A DNA stretch of 64,000 bases from Vibrio sinaloensis DSM 21326 (lineage in GTDB: Bacteria; Pseudomonadota; Gammaproteobacteria; Enterobacterales; Vibrionaceae), in the NCBI RefSeq assembly GCF_000189275.1, contig NZ_AEVT01000098.1:62001-126000 (forward strand). Reading direction: 5' to 3'. Under the pieces are notes generated by a model, which was not told the origin of the DNA, ran no database searches, and saw only the letters and a program-made list of their open reading frames with translations. How positions within the stretch are numbered: position 1 is the stretch's first letter; each line of letters opens with the position of its first letter. Both the position numbers and the translations under genes were made by a program. Shown one piece after another: positions 23,725 through 33,206 of this stretch.

Positions 23725-25347
23725 TTAGGCGGCTTCTTCTGATTCGTCCAAGTCAAATGACGCAGCAATCAGTTTTTTGGTGTAATCGTTCTGTGGGTTA
23801 TGGAAAATCTCGTCGGCAGTGCCTTGCTCCATAACTTCCCCTTTTTGCATGACTAATACTCGATCAGACAATGCTTTAACTACACTTAAGTCATGGCTAA
23901 TAAATAAGAAGCCGATGTTGTGTTTCTTCTGGATGTCTTTAAGCAAATCAATGACCGTTAACTGAACAGAGCGGTCAAGTGCGGATGTTGGCTCATCAAG
24001 TAGAATAAATGAAGGCTCAAGGATTAAGGCACGAGCAATTGCAATGCGCTGACGCTGACCACCAGAGAATTCATGCGGGTAACGGTTGATCGAGTGTGGG
24101 TCCAGTCGCACTTCTTCCAGTGCTTGGCGAGCTCGCTGCATTCTTTCCGCTTTGGTAACATGAGGTTGGTGAACCGTTAAACCTTCGGTAATGATTTCAC
24201 CGATCGTCATACGCGGTGACAAAGAGCCATATGGGTCTTGGAATACCATTTGAACATCTTTCTTAAGGTCGAAACGTTCCTTATCACTTAATTGACTAAT
24301 ATCTTGTCCTTTAAAGTGAATGTCACCACTGCATGGTAAAAGGCCGATCAATGCACGTCCAAGCGTTGATTTACCAGATCCAGACTCTCCAACAATACCG
24401 AGGGTTTCGCCTTGCTTTAGCTCAAGGGAGATGCCTTTCACCGCTTCAAAGTATTCGTTCTTGCTAGCAATAAAGTGAGATTTAATAAGGAATTTAACTC
24501 GAATGTCATCGGCTTTTAAAAGCGCAGGAGCGTGCTCTTCGATAGGGTCTTTACCACCACGTGGAATTGAGTTAATCAGCATCTTAGTGTAATCATGCTG
24601 CGGGTTAGCAAATAGCTCCTGACATTGACCTTCTTCAACAACGTCGCCTTTACACATGACCACGACGCGATCGGCTAGGTGCTTAACGACACCGAGATCG
24701 TGAGTGATGAACAAAATAGCCATCCCCAGCTTTTGTTGAATCTCTTTTATCAGATTCAAAACCTCGGCTTGAACGGTTACGTCAAGTGCAGTGGTCGGTT
24801 CGTCGGCGATGAGAATATCAGGCTCGTTGATCAGCGCCATGGCGATCATGATACGTTGCAACTGACCACCAGAGAATTCATGTGGATACTTGATGTAAGC
24901 CTGCTCTGGGTTTGGTAAATGCACTAGGTTGAACAGTTCAAGTACTTTGTTTTTGGCTTGAGAGCGTGAAACCGGGCGGTGACACATGATTGCTTCCGCG
25001 ACTTGAATACCCACGCGCATGTAAGGGTTCAGAGAGGTCATTGGCTCTTGGAAAATCATGCCAATGCGATCACCGCGGATCGACTGCATCTCTTTCTCTG
25101 ATTTGTCGAGCAGCTCTTCACCTTCAAAAATAATCTTTGATTGAGAATGAACAATGCCATTGTTAGGAAGCAGTTGCATCAGGGCGTTCGTTGAAACGGA
25201 TTTTCCGCTCCCTGATTCGCCTACAATGGCAAGAGTTTCGTTTTTAAACAGCTCAAAGTTCACATCCTTAACCGCGTCAACGATGCCATCGTTGGTGGTA
25301 AAGCTAACTGAAAGGTTTTTCACCTCTAGTATTGGCGTCTGTGACAT
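23725..25347 (-). CDS. yejF: YejF-type ABC transporter ATPase with two fused nucleotide-binding domains
   Basis: A 540-residue cytosolic protein with two complete ATPase domains. Each has a Walker A (GESGSGKSVST near 42 and GESGSGKSTLG near 318), a signature (EFSGGQLQR and EFSGGQRQR), a Walker B (ILIADEPTTALD and FILLDEPTSALD) and an H-loop His. Such fused ATPases energise YejABEF-type importers of peptides such as microcin C. No permease or binding-protein gene is next to it; its only operon partner is the small gene 18 bases upstream. A YejABE-like set lies at 57.5-61.4 kb but has its own two ATPases. Its working partner is therefore unresolved. Confidence 0.93.
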   Translation of the reverse strand: MSQTPILEVKNLSVSFTTNDGIVDAVKDVNFELFKNETLAIVGESGSGKSVSTNALMQLLPNNGIVHSQSKIIFEGEELLDKSEKEMQSIRGDRIGMIFQEPMTSLNPYMRVGIQVAEAIMCHRPVSRSQAKNKVLELFNLVHLPNPEQAYIKYPHEFSGGQLQRIMIAMALINEPDILIADEPTTALDVTVQAEVLNLIKEIQQKLGMAILFITHDLGVVKHLADRVVVMCKGDVVEEGQCQELFANPQHDYTKMLINSIPRGGKDPIEEHAPALLKADDIRVKFLIKSHFIASKNEYFEAVKGISLELKQGETLGIVGESGSGKSTLGRALIGLLPCSGDIHFKGQDISQLSDKERFDLKKDVQMVFQDPYGSLSPRMTIGEIITEGLTVHQPHVTKAERMQRARQALEEVRLDPHSINRYPHEFSGGQRQRIAIARALILEPSFILLDEPTSALDRSVQLTVIDLLKDIQKKHNIGFLFISHDLSVVKALSDRVLVMQKGEVMEQGTADEIFHNPQNDYTKKLIAASFDLDESEEAA

Positions 25348-25365
25348 TTTAGTTCCTTTATAGTT

Positions 25366-25860
25366 TTAATTTATTACGCGAGGGCTCTCCGCTGCACCGT
25401 GGTAGCTTTTCAACGTTGCAAAGTGGTGGTGAGCTTTTTGTACTTGCTCGAACTCAAGCATCCATTGTGCGTTGCGTTGGGCTGTGCAAAACGCTCCCAT
25501 ATGACGGAGAAGCTCTTCGCTATTTTTTTCTAGGACATGGTGAGTCGCTTTCACTAAGTCCGACGTCTCGATAGACATAAACTGAAGCAGAGCATAACTC
25601 TGATTCAGAAGATCAAAGGCCTGTTGATGTTGACCTATCTTATTCAAGATTTCTGATTGAGATACCGCTGCATCGCGCAAGCCAGTAAGCAGGCAACTGA
25701 ACTGACAAGGTTTCGTCTCATCACAGCTGATTGCAGATTGAATGTGCCCTGGGAGATGGCTAAGAACTTGATCGTATAGGTAGTGGGCTTCTGGCCAGTG
25801 TCCTTGTTCCAATAATTGCTCGGCTTTTAGATAATGTGACCAGCACTGTTGTAGATCCAT
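25366..25860 (-). CDS. Small TPR-like, Cys- and His-containing protein upstream of yejF
   Basis: A 164-residue soluble protein, all-helical by appearance, with TPR-like pairs (HYLKAEQLLEQGHWPEAHYLYDQVL; GQHQQAFDLLNQSYALL). A central CDETKPCQFSC cluster and a further C and several His near the C-terminus (QKAHHHF) could bind metal or form disulphides. I do not recognise the family. The ATG at 25860 is chosen over a TTG 18 bases upstream because GGTGGAG lies nine bases before it. It is followed after 18 bases by yejF and preceded by a Fur-like site, so iron control is possible. Confidence 0.7.
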   Translation of the reverse strand: MDLQQCWSHYLKAEQLLEQGHWPEAHYLYDQVLSHLPGHIQSAISCDETKPCQFSCLLTGLRDAAVSQSEILNKIGQHQQAFDLLNQSYALLQFMSIETSDLVKATHHVLEKNSEELLRHMGAFCTAQRNAQWMLEFEQVQKAHHHFATLKSYHGAAESPRVIN

Positions 25861-25919
25861 GTTCGATAACTCCACCAAAAATTTGATAGAGCATATTTAA
25901 ATGTAATTCATTATCGATT

Positions 25920-25938
25920 GCAAATAATTCTCATTTAA
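25920..25938. promoter_or_regulatory. Fur-like box
   Basis: Read on the minus strand, TTAAATGAGAATTATTTGC matches 12 of 19 positions of the Fur consensus GATAATGATAATCATTATC. It lies about 60 bases before the small gene that precedes yejF and about 140 before the divergent protease gene. Confidence 0.45.
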
Positions 25939-26076
25939 TTGCAGTGTTGCAGTAAGTATTTGAGTAATAATTGACCACTTAACCTTGAATTCTGCCTAAG
26001 TCACTAAAATATAACTAAATATGGCCTAAACTAAGGCAAGATAGACCGAATAAGAACTACAACAAGGAAAGATGAT

Positions 26077-28437
26077 ATGGCAATTCAACGACTAGAAGCG
26101 AGCCAGCTATACCATGCTGCGGAGTTGGAAATACTGCCGAGCAAATCAACCAAAGAGTTGGCTCCAATTGATGAGATTGTGGGGCAGGAACGTGCTCAAA
26201 AAGCGGTAGAGTTTGCTATGTCCATTAAAGAAAAGGGCTATAACATCTACGCGATTGGTCAAAATGGGCTGGGTAAGCGCACTATGATTTTGCGTTATCT
26301 CAATCGCCATAAACATGATGAAAATGAACTGTTCGATTGGTGTTACGTTGCTAACTTCGAAGACATTCGAACGCCTAAAGTACTTAAACTGCCTTGTGGG
26401 GTGGGAAGTAAATTAAAGCAAGATATTGAAAAGCTGGTGGCAAAATTGCTTAATGCGATGCCGCTGGCTTTTGATAACGAACTCTATTATAGCCGTGCCG
26501 ACAGGCTCAAAAACCAATTGGCTCAGAAGCAAGAAGCTGAGTTATCTGTCATCACCAAGGAAGCCAAGTCAAAAGGGATAAGCCTGACCATCACCACACA
26601 AGGTGACTATCAATTTGTCGCAATGAATGGTGACGATCTCCATAGCGAAGAGAGCTTTGATGCCCTTAGTAAGAAAGAGCAGGAATACTTTGGCGCGACG
26701 ATTGATGACTTAGAGGTCCAATTGCGTAACATGGTGCGTCAGTTAACTGAATGGGAAGAAGCGTACAGCGAAAAAATTAAAAAACTGAATGATGATGTCA
26801 CCTTGGACGTCATCACGCACTTTATCAAGCAGTTGAAGAAAGACTATTCCGGCTACCCAGAAATCAAAACATATCTGACTGAACTGCAGCAAGATATCGT
26901 CGAAAACGCCGATATTTTCTTGGAGCAAAGTGCCGAGCAAGGTGAAGTCGCTACGGCATCGTTGGATAAGAAACTCCCTCGTCGATACAAGGTTAACGTA
27001 TTAGTAAGCCGTAAAGAGAGCGAGTTTCCAATTGTGGTAGAAGAGAACCCAAACTATCACTCACTATTTGGTTATGTTGAGACGGCCACCTTTAAAGGTA
27101 CCGTGTTTACCGATTTCTCATTGATTCGCCCAGGCAGTTTGCACAAAGCCAATGGTGGCGTATTGCTGATGGATGCACAGAAGGTGTTGGAGCAACCTTA
27201 TGTGTGGGATGGCCTCAAGCGAGCTTTACGGGCTCGTCAGTTAAGCCTGACTTCACTTGAAAAAGAAGTCACCTTAACAGGGGCAGTATCGCTTGACCCG
27301 GAACCAATCCCATTGGACGTGAAGATTATTCTGTTTGGCGACTATCGAACGTATCAGTTGCTTCAACATTACGATCCAGAGTTTAGCGAGCTGTTCCGAG
27401 TGACGGCGGATTTTGAAGACGAAATGCCGCGCAGCCCTGAGTCTGAGCTGCAATACGCTCGCTTTATTTCCAGCGTGGTGAATGACAACAATATGTTGCA
27501 CTGCGATAAGAAAGCCATTGCGCGCATCATTGAGCACAGTTCTCGCTTAGCTGGCGACCAAACTAAGCTATCACTCCACTCCGCCAACATTGCGAACCTA
27601 TTGAGAGAGTCTAATTATGTGGCAAGGCAGGCGAACTCGAATATGATTCGTTCTAGCCACGTTGAAGAAGCGCTCGCCAATCAAGAGCTACGTGTCAGTC
27701 GGTTAAAAGACAGCGTGATGGAAGGGTTCATCAATGGCACGACTTTGCTAAAAACGGAAGGGGCAGCCATCGGCCAGGTCAACGCACTTTCGGTGCTCAG
27801 TACCAGTGAGTACATGTTTGGTGCTCCTAACCGTATTACGGCAACGACTTGTTACGGTGAAGGGGATGTGATTGATATTGAGCGTAGTGTCGACCTAGGT
27901 GGCAGCATTCACTCGAAAGGGGTGATGATCTTGTCTGCTTACATGTCTTCGGTATTTGGTAAAACTGCTAAGGTTCCGCTTAATACCACGATTACCTTTG
28001 AGCAATCTTATGGTGGTGTCGATGGTGATAGTGCCAGTATGGCCGAGTTCTGCGCGGTTGTATCGGCTTTCTCCAAACAGGCTAATAGACAGGACATCGC
28101 GATTACGGGCTCGATGAACCAGTTTGGTGAATCACAACCTATCGGCGGTGTGAATGAAAAGATTGAAGGCTTTTTCGATGTGTGTGGAATTAAAGGAAGA
28201 CATAACGAGCAAGGGGTGGTGATCCCTCGCTCTAATATGCATAACCTGATGCTTCGCCCTGATGTCGTAAAAGCGGTAGAGAGGGGAGAGTTCCACATCT
28301 GGGCTATCGATCATGTCACGGAAGCGATTGAGTTGTTTACCGGAAAATCAGCGGGTGAAGCAAGTGACGAAGGTAGTTACCCAATCGATACTATTTTCGG
28401 TATCGCCCAGGCTAAGCTCAACGCATTGCGAAAATAA
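26077..28437 (+). CDS. LonB-like ATP-dependent protease
   Basis: A 786-residue Lon-related protease of the type lacking the LonA N-domain. A Walker A-like GQNGLGKRT lies at 61-69; the Walker B region reads GGVLLMDAQKVL, with Ala after the Asp, as is common in this subgroup. An inserted, Glu/Lys-rich helical segment (about 190-300) follows the first AAA part. The C-terminal S16 protease domain has the catalytic Ser in GGVDGDSASMAEF and the Lys in GGVNEKIEGFFD. It degrades proteins in the cytosol; substrates are unknown. AAGGAAAG precedes the ATG. Monocistronic, with a perfect terminator. Confidence 0.94.
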   Translation: MAIQRLEASQLYHAAELEILPSKSTKELAPIDEIVGQERAQKAVEFAMSIKEKGYNIYAIGQNGLGKRTMILRYLNRHKHDENELFDWCYVANFEDIRTPKVLKLPCGVGSKLKQDIEKLVAKLLNAMPLAFDNELYYSRADRLKNQLAQKQEAELSVITKEAKSKGISLTITTQGDYQFVAMNGDDLHSEESFDALSKKEQEYFGATIDDLEVQLRNMVRQLTEWEEAYSEKIKKLNDDVTLDVITHFIKQLKKDYSGYPEIKTYLTELQQDIVENADIFLEQSAEQGEVATASLDKKLPRRYKVNVLVSRKESEFPIVVEENPNYHSLFGYVETATFKGTVFTDFSLIRPGSLHKANGGVLLMDAQKVLEQPYVWDGLKRALRARQLSLTSLEKEVTLTGAVSLDPEPIPLDVKIILFGDYRTYQLLQHYDPEFSELFRVTADFEDEMPRSPESELQYARFISSVVNDNNMLHCDKKAIARIIEHSSRLAGDQTKLSLHSANIANLLRESNYVARQANSNMIRSSHVEEALANQELRVSRLKDSVMEGFINGTTLLKTEGAAIGQVNALSVLSTSEYMFGAPNRITATTCYGEGDVIDIERSVDLGGSIHSKGVMILSAYMSSVFGKTAKVPLNTTITFEQSYGGVDGDSASMAEFCAVVSAFSKQANRQDIAITGSMNQFGESQPIGGVNEKIEGFFDVCGIKGRHNEQGVVIPRSNMHNLMLRPDVVKAVERGEFHIWAIDHVTEAIELFTGKSAGEASDEGSYPIDTIFGIAQAKLNALRK

Positions 28438-28450
28438 ACTTCAGTAAAGG

Positions 28451-28480
28451 AAAAAGGTCTAGCGGTTGCTAGACCTTTTT
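28451..28480. terminator. Bidirectional terminator after the LonB-like gene
   Basis: AAAAAGGTCTAGC pairs perfectly with GCTAGACCTTTTT around GGTT, serving both converging units. Confidence 0.94.
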
Positions 28481-28487
28481 TATTGGC

Positions 28488-29207
28488 TTATATCCAAAGT
28501 TGGCTTATCGGCATCTTCCGCTCGTAGTGGTACGCAATTTGAGCTTGCAGCAATTCTGCAGTTGCTACCGCGTCAGTGAGCGCATGATGAGGCGTATACT
28601 GAGGAAGGCCATATCGGCTCCGACTGGCCCCAAGCCTGACTGACTCAGGTTTGCGTCCTCTCATTTTGTTTAACAAGCCACCGTTTTCTTTTTGCTGCCA
28701 AAGCGTTTCTATATTCATGGTATCCACCACGGGAAACTCGATGCCTTCTTGAATACGGGTTTGCAGCGCTCGATTAAAGAACTCCCGTTCAATGCGTTGA
28801 TAGTGGACAACCATGATTCGGTTACTCATTTCAGCCAACACTTGCGGGTAAACTTCGGTTAAATCAGGAGCATCCAATACGTCACTATGGGTGATGCCGT
28901 GGATGACGACCGATTCTTCTGCCAGTGGCTTTCTCGGTCTCACGGTCCAATGTTTGGCCTGATTAACCAAAATCCGGTTGAGCGTGAAAGGCACGGTGCC
29001 AATGGTGATGATGTCATCTTGTTCAGAGTCGAGCCCAGTGGTTTCGAAGTCCATCGCCAGAAAGGTAACTTCATCAAGCGGGGTGTCTGCCTCAGGTATT
29101 CCCGCTTGATAGTACGCTTTAAGTTGTTCGTTGCGTGCACTTTCTAGCTTACGCTTAAACTTGGTAGACCAGTCAATGCTGGGAGGGCTCATGATTTTAT
29201 TAAACAT
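28488..29207 (-). CDS. DnaQ-like 3'-5' exonuclease
   Basis: A 239-residue DEDDh exonuclease of the DNA polymerase III epsilon type. Motif I is LAMDFETTGLD (about 50-60), motif II lies around VIHGITHSDVLDAP and the following helix, and motif III is HHALTDAVATAELL (about 208-221) with the catalytic His. It lacks polymerase-binding parts of true DnaQ, so it is a stand-alone nuclease for DNA or RNA ends. It follows the DUF294 gene after only eight bases and is surely co-transcribed; this pair recurs in related bacteria. Confidence 0.9.
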   Translation of the reverse strand: MFNKIMSPPSIDWSTKFKRKLESARNEQLKAYYQAGIPEADTPLDEVTFLAMDFETTGLDSEQDDIITIGTVPFTLNRILVNQAKHWTVRPRKPLAEESVVIHGITHSDVLDAPDLTEVYPQVLAEMSNRIMVVHYQRIEREFFNRALQTRIQEGIEFPVVDTMNIETLWQQKENGGLLNKMRGRKPESVRLGASRSRYGLPQYTPHHALTDAVATAELLQAQIAYHYERKMPISQLWI

Positions 29208-29215
29208 CTAGCCTC

Positions 29216-31138
29216 CTATTTAAAATTATTGCTGGCTTGGTAACGGAACTTGAGGAAGTTTTGCGCGTTGCTCAAGATCTGGAATGCATCCTTTAAGTTG
29301 CGACGCTCAAAGTCAGATAAGTTCTCTGGCTCAATGTTGTTATCTGGTTCAGTTTGGTTTTCAACATCGTAAGCTTGATGGCGAATACGAACCATAGAGA
29401 TGAACTCTAATGCATCGCGGAGATCGCGCGCTTTACCTTTAGGCAAAATTCCGGCTTCATGGACGTCGTCTAACCGTTCAAATGAGTTCTTCGACCGGGA
29501 ACCCACCGCGAGTGCATGGACGCGAATCAAATCTGCTAGCGGCGCGGTACCTCGACGTTTTAAGTTAATCGAGTTCTTGTGTTGGCCGTCTTTCTCCATC
29601 ACGAAATCTTTGAAGAAGCCAAGTGGCGGCGTACGATTCATCGCATTACGAGCTAAACAAGCGAGGAAGCGGTTGTTTTTGCGTGCACGTCGTATGATGA
29701 AGCCATTCAACTGCTCTGCCCATTTTAAGCGTCCATAAACACCATCTAAGTCGAAGAAAATCGAAGCGTTTAGCAGCGCCTTAGGATTTGGGTTATCAAT
29801 CCAATCGGCAAAACATTCTTCCCACTCTGTGCGTGTCATTCGCCATTCAGGATTGGTCGCCATTATGTCGCCGGTGCAGTAGGTGTAGCCGCACTTATCA
29901 AGGCCGTCACAGACGCGTTTTGCTAGCTCGGCAAAGTAGGCGTCATGCTCGTCTTTTATATAGGTGTTATCGAGAATGATGGCATTGTCTTGGTCTGTCA
30001 CTAACAGTTGTTCATCTCGCCCCATTGAGCCAAGCGCGACAAAACAATACGGCACGGGTGGCTCGCCGAGCTCTTCTTCCGCCAGTTCAATGATGCGTTG
30101 TTTGAAGCTACGGCCTATGACGGACATCGCGCTGCCGACCATATGTGAGTTTGCGTCTTCGTTGACTAAGCGAACGAAGCTGTCTTTTACCTGCTCGGAC
30201 AAACTCGCCAGTTCTTCAATCGATTGTTGTTGGAAGATACTGCTCACCAATAACAGCGAGTTTTGCGATTCGTAACGAACAATATCGGTTGCTTCGATAA
30301 TACCTATTGGCTGCTTATCTTTGAGTACAGGGAGATGATGCACGTTGTAGCGCAGCATGGTTAACATGGCTTCATAGACGTAAGCATTGTGGTCAAGAGA
30401 GATCACTTCCGTCGTCATCACCGATGAAACGTTATCGCTCGGATCTAAGCCTTGAGCGAGGACGCGAGTACATAAGTCTCGGTCAGTAATGATTCCGACT
30501 AGCGGACTATGATCATCTTCATCATCTTCGAGCACATCTGGGTTGATGATCAGTAGGGAAGAGACATTTTCTTCGGCCATTTTAATCGCCGCATTCTGAA
30601 TAGACTCAGATTGGTCGATATACGGCGCTTCACCGGTTAAAAGGGTACGGACCTTGGACGTGGTGAGGTCGTTTTGTTCGTTGGTACTTGAAACGGCTTG
30701 ACGAAGGCGAGCGTTGTCTTCGACTTCGACAAAATCGGCAAACACTTCTTGAGTATCGTAGAGCTCCTGAAAAACAGATTCCGGAATGCAATAGAGTAGT
30801 GTGTCTTTGGTTGCTTTGGCAGGGAAGCGGACTTTGTTATTAGTCAGCAGACCCATTTGTCCAAATAGAGCCCCTTCGTCTAAGCGGTTATAAAGTTCAC
30901 CCTTACGACGGTACACTTCGACCACGCCACTTCTCACCATGTACAAGTCATGAATCTCATCGCCAAAGTGGATCACCGGAGTGTCTTCACGAAAGTACGA
31001 AATCTCAACGTGTTTGGTGACAAAGTTCAGTACTTCGTCTTCTAACTCGTCAAAAGGGGGATGCTGGGCGAGGAAGTTTTTGATTTCCAGTAGTTCTGCT
31101 TCCATGGAGAGTTCCGTGTTTGCTGCTTGATGATCCAA
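29216..31138 (-). CDS. Cyclic-nucleotide-binding, CBS and DUF294 nucleotidyltransferase-like protein
   Basis: A 640-residue cytosolic signalling protein. Residues about 20-140 form a cNMP-binding beta-roll (FGDEIHDLYMVRSGVVEVYRRKG, in part; DEGALFGQMGLL). Two CBS domains follow (about 175-305; VGIITDRDLCTRVLAQGLDPSD, in part), which commonly bind adenine nucleotides. A nucleotidyltransferase-like domain shows GSMGRDEQLLVTDQDNA (about 372-388), with the metal-binding Asp pair, then a helical DUF294 C-terminal part. It heads a two-gene unit with the exonuclease. In related bacteria such pairs often lie near acetyl-CoA synthetase genes; here fhs is the neighbour. The reaction, if any, is unknown. 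Confidence 0.9.
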   Translation of the reverse strand: MDHQAANTELSMEAELLEIKNFLAQHPPFDELEDEVLNFVTKHVEISYFREDTPVIHFGDEIHDLYMVRSGVVEVYRRKGELYNRLDEGALFGQMGLLTNNKVRFPAKATKDTLLYCIPESVFQELYDTQEVFADFVEVEDNARLRQAVSSTNEQNDLTTSKVRTLLTGEAPYIDQSESIQNAAIKMAEENVSSLLIINPDVLEDDEDDHSPLVGIITDRDLCTRVLAQGLDPSDNVSSVMTTEVISLDHNAYVYEAMLTMLRYNVHHLPVLKDKQPIGIIEATDIVRYESQNSLLLVSSIFQQQSIEELASLSEQVKDSFVRLVNEDANSHMVGSAMSVIGRSFKQRIIELAEEELGEPPVPYCFVALGSMGRDEQLLVTDQDNAIILDNTYIKDEHDAYFAELAKRVCDGLDKCGYTYCTGDIMATNPEWRMTRTEWEECFADWIDNPNPKALLNASIFFDLDGVYGRLKWAEQLNGFIIRRARKNNRFLACLARNAMNRTPPLGFFKDFVMEKDGQHKNSINLKRRGTAPLADLIRVHALAVGSRSKNSFERLDDVHEAGILPKGKARDLRDALEFISMVRIRHQAYDVENQTEPDNNIEPENLSDFERRNLKDAFQILSNAQNFLKFRYQASNNFK

Positions 31139-31191
31139 TGGTACATGATCTCAAGCGGTTTTGGGTGGAATCTCTGTTATCGCACTTAAAA

Positions 31192-31225
31192 AATAAAGGC
31201 TTAGGAAAATTCCTAAGCCTTTATT
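31192..31225. terminator. Terminator of fhs
   Basis: A perfect 15-bp stem (AATAAAGGCTTAGGA with its complement) around AAAT, followed by a T-run on the minus strand 17 bases after the fhs stop. Confidence 0.92.
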
Positions 31226-31241
31226 CGATGTTATTCGCTGA

Positions 31242-32990
31242 TTAACTTAACCCTATGATGTTGCCGTCGTCATCAAGGTCTAAGTTCATAAATGCGGGTT
31301 TGTCTGGCAGACCGGGCATGGTCATTACGTTGCCACACAGAGCATAGATAAACCCAGCGCCAGCGCAAAGCCTCAACTCGCGCACTGGGACGTCAAAGTG
31401 CGATGGTGCACCTTTAATCGAGCCTACGGTTGAAATAGACAGCGGCGTCTTCGCTAAGCAGACGGCAAGGTTATCGAAGCCGTGTTTTTTAAGTTCGGTC
31501 AGTTGCTGCTTTGCAGTATCACTAAGGGTGATGCTCGCAGCACCATAGCCAGACTCAGCAACCGCCATAAGCTTTTCTTCCGTAGTCTGTTCAAACTGAT
31601 AAAGCGGTTTAAATTGGCGGTCATTCTTGGTTTGGGCGATCACTTTGTGCGCAAGCTCTACCGTTCCGAGGCCTCCTTTGGCAAATCCTTCACTAATCGC
31701 GACCTCAACATTGTTGGGTAGCGCTTCTATCATGGACTTAAGCTGTTCAAGCTCGGCTTCGCTATCTTGTGGGAAGCGGTTAATGGCGACAACAGCGGGC
31801 ACGCCGTATTTGTTCACATTATTGATGTGCCATTTTAAATTTTCAAACCCAGCGGTCAGTGCGTCTGAATCTGGATTAAACAGGCTTTCTGGTATGGCTT
31901 GTCCGGGCTTTAAATCGTACAGCCCGGAATTTGCCTTAAGGCCACGCAGGGTTGCAACGATTACCGCACAATCTGGCGCTTTTCCTGACATCTGCGCTTT
32001 GATGTTGCACGCTTTTTCAAATCCCATGTCTGAGCCAAAGCCACCTTCAGTGACGGTGAAGTCACCCAATTTAGTAGCGATGTTGTCGGCAATGATCGAA
32101 GAGTTTCCGTGGGCGATATTCGCAAATGGGCCTGCGTGGATAAGGGTTGGGACACCTTCTAAAGTCTGCATTAAGGTCGGTTCAATGGCTTCTTTCATGC
32201 TAACAGCCATCGCACCAGCAACTTGCAAGTCTTCTGTGGTAATGGGGTTACCGTCAACATTGTAAGCGACGACAATCCGACCAATTCGATTGCGTAAATC
32301 TTTGAGATCTGAGGCGAGCGCAAGCACTGCCATCAGCTCAGAAGCGGCAGAGATATCAAACCCGTCTTCACGTTCGAAGCCATTGATGGTTTTATCTGCT
32401 TCATTGCGACCGACAGTGACCATGCGCAGGGCGCGATCATTGTGGTCCATAACACGCTTCCATACGACTCGCTGGGGATCGATACGAAGAGCAGCCAGGC
32501 CACTGCGAGCTTCAAAGTCGTCATAACCATTACGCTGCTCGTGATAAATACGCGCGTCAATGGCCGCGGCGGCGAGGTTGTGGGCAGCTGTTACCGCATG
32601 TATATCACCAGTGAGGTGCAAATTGAGTTCTTCCATTGGTGCGACTTGCGAGAATCCACCTCCAGCAGCTCCGCCTTTCACACCAAATACAGGACCCATA
32701 GAGGGCTGACGAATACAAGCCGTGACGGAGTGTTGTAGCTTTGCGATACCTTGGGCGAGACCAATGGTCGTTACGGTTTTGCCTTCACCCAATGGTGTTG
32801 GGGTGATTGCGGTGACCAGAATTAGCTTACCTGTCGTTTTATGTTCAAGGCGCTTTAGGCTAGCTAGGGAGACTTTTGCTTTGTATTGGCCTTGGCTATG
32901 GAACTCACCCGGCTCCAAACCCGCTTGTTGAGCCACCAGTGAGATCGGCAGCAGTGAAGTCGCGCGACAAATTTCAATATCGGACAGCAT
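31242..32990 (-). CDS. fhs: Formate-tetrahydrofolate ligase
   Basis: Cytosolic enzyme that makes 10-formyl-tetrahydrofolate from formate, THF and ATP, feeding purine synthesis and initiator tRNA formylation. The ATG at 32990 is chosen over one 36 bases upstream because AGAGGG precedes it and the resulting 582 residues fit the family. Visible are the P-loop TPTPLGEGKTVTTIGLAQG (in part), GVKGGAAGGG, and the Asp/Asn-rich central region. Absent from E. coli K-12 but common in vibrios. A PurR-like operator lies about 30 bases before the start. Confidence 0.96.
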   Translation of the reverse strand: MLSDIEICRATSLLPISLVAQQAGLEPGEFHSQGQYKAKVSLASLKRLEHKTTGKLILVTAITPTPLGEGKTVTTIGLAQGIAKLQHSVTACIRQPSMGPVFGVKGGAAGGGFSQVAPMEELNLHLTGDIHAVTAAHNLAAAAIDARIYHEQRNGYDDFEARSGLAALRIDPQRVVWKRVMDHNDRALRMVTVGRNEADKTINGFEREDGFDISAASELMAVLALASDLKDLRNRIGRIVVAYNVDGNPITTEDLQVAGAMAVSMKEAIEPTLMQTLEGVPTLIHAGPFANIAHGNSSIIADNIATKLGDFTVTEGGFGSDMGFEKACNIKAQMSGKAPDCAVIVATLRGLKANSGLYDLKPGQAIPESLFNPDSDALTAGFENLKWHINNVNKYGVPAVVAINRFPQDSEAELEQLKSMIEALPNNVEVAISEGFAKGGLGTVELAHKVIAQTKNDRQFKPLYQFEQTTEEKLMAVAESGYGAASITLSDTAKQQLTELKKHGFDNLAVCLAKTPLSISTVGSIKGAPSHFDVPVRELRLCAGAGFIYALCGNVMTMPGLPDKPAFMNLDLDDDGNIIGLS

Positions 32991-33020
32991 AAAACCCTCT
33001 AAATAGACACACAAAAAGTG

Positions 33021-33036
33021 AGGCAAACGTTTGCGG
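33021..33036. promoter_or_regulatory. PurR-like operator before fhs
   Basis: AGGCAAACGTTTGCGG agrees with the PurR consensus ACGCAAACGTTTGCGT at 14 of 16 positions. Repression by PurR when purines are plentiful would fit the role of Fhs. Confidence 0.7.
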
Positions 33037-33178
33037 AAGAATAATAGCGTTAAAAAGTAGGTTGTAAAGCGATAGTTTTAGTTTGTCGTAAACTTTACCT
33101 GAAATTGTCTGTCGAATAAATGTGTGGTTTGTCGATAAGTGACAGTAAGGGGGAAACTCGTATCTCATGGATAAAAAA

Positions 33179-33200
33179 CGCCCCGCGTGATAGCGGGGCG
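33179..33200 (-). terminator. Terminator after the small gene 33207-33395
   Basis: CGCCCCGC pairs perfectly with GCGGGGCG around GTGATA; the minus strand then reads TTTTTT. Confidence 0.9.
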
Positions 33201-33206
33201 GCTGTA

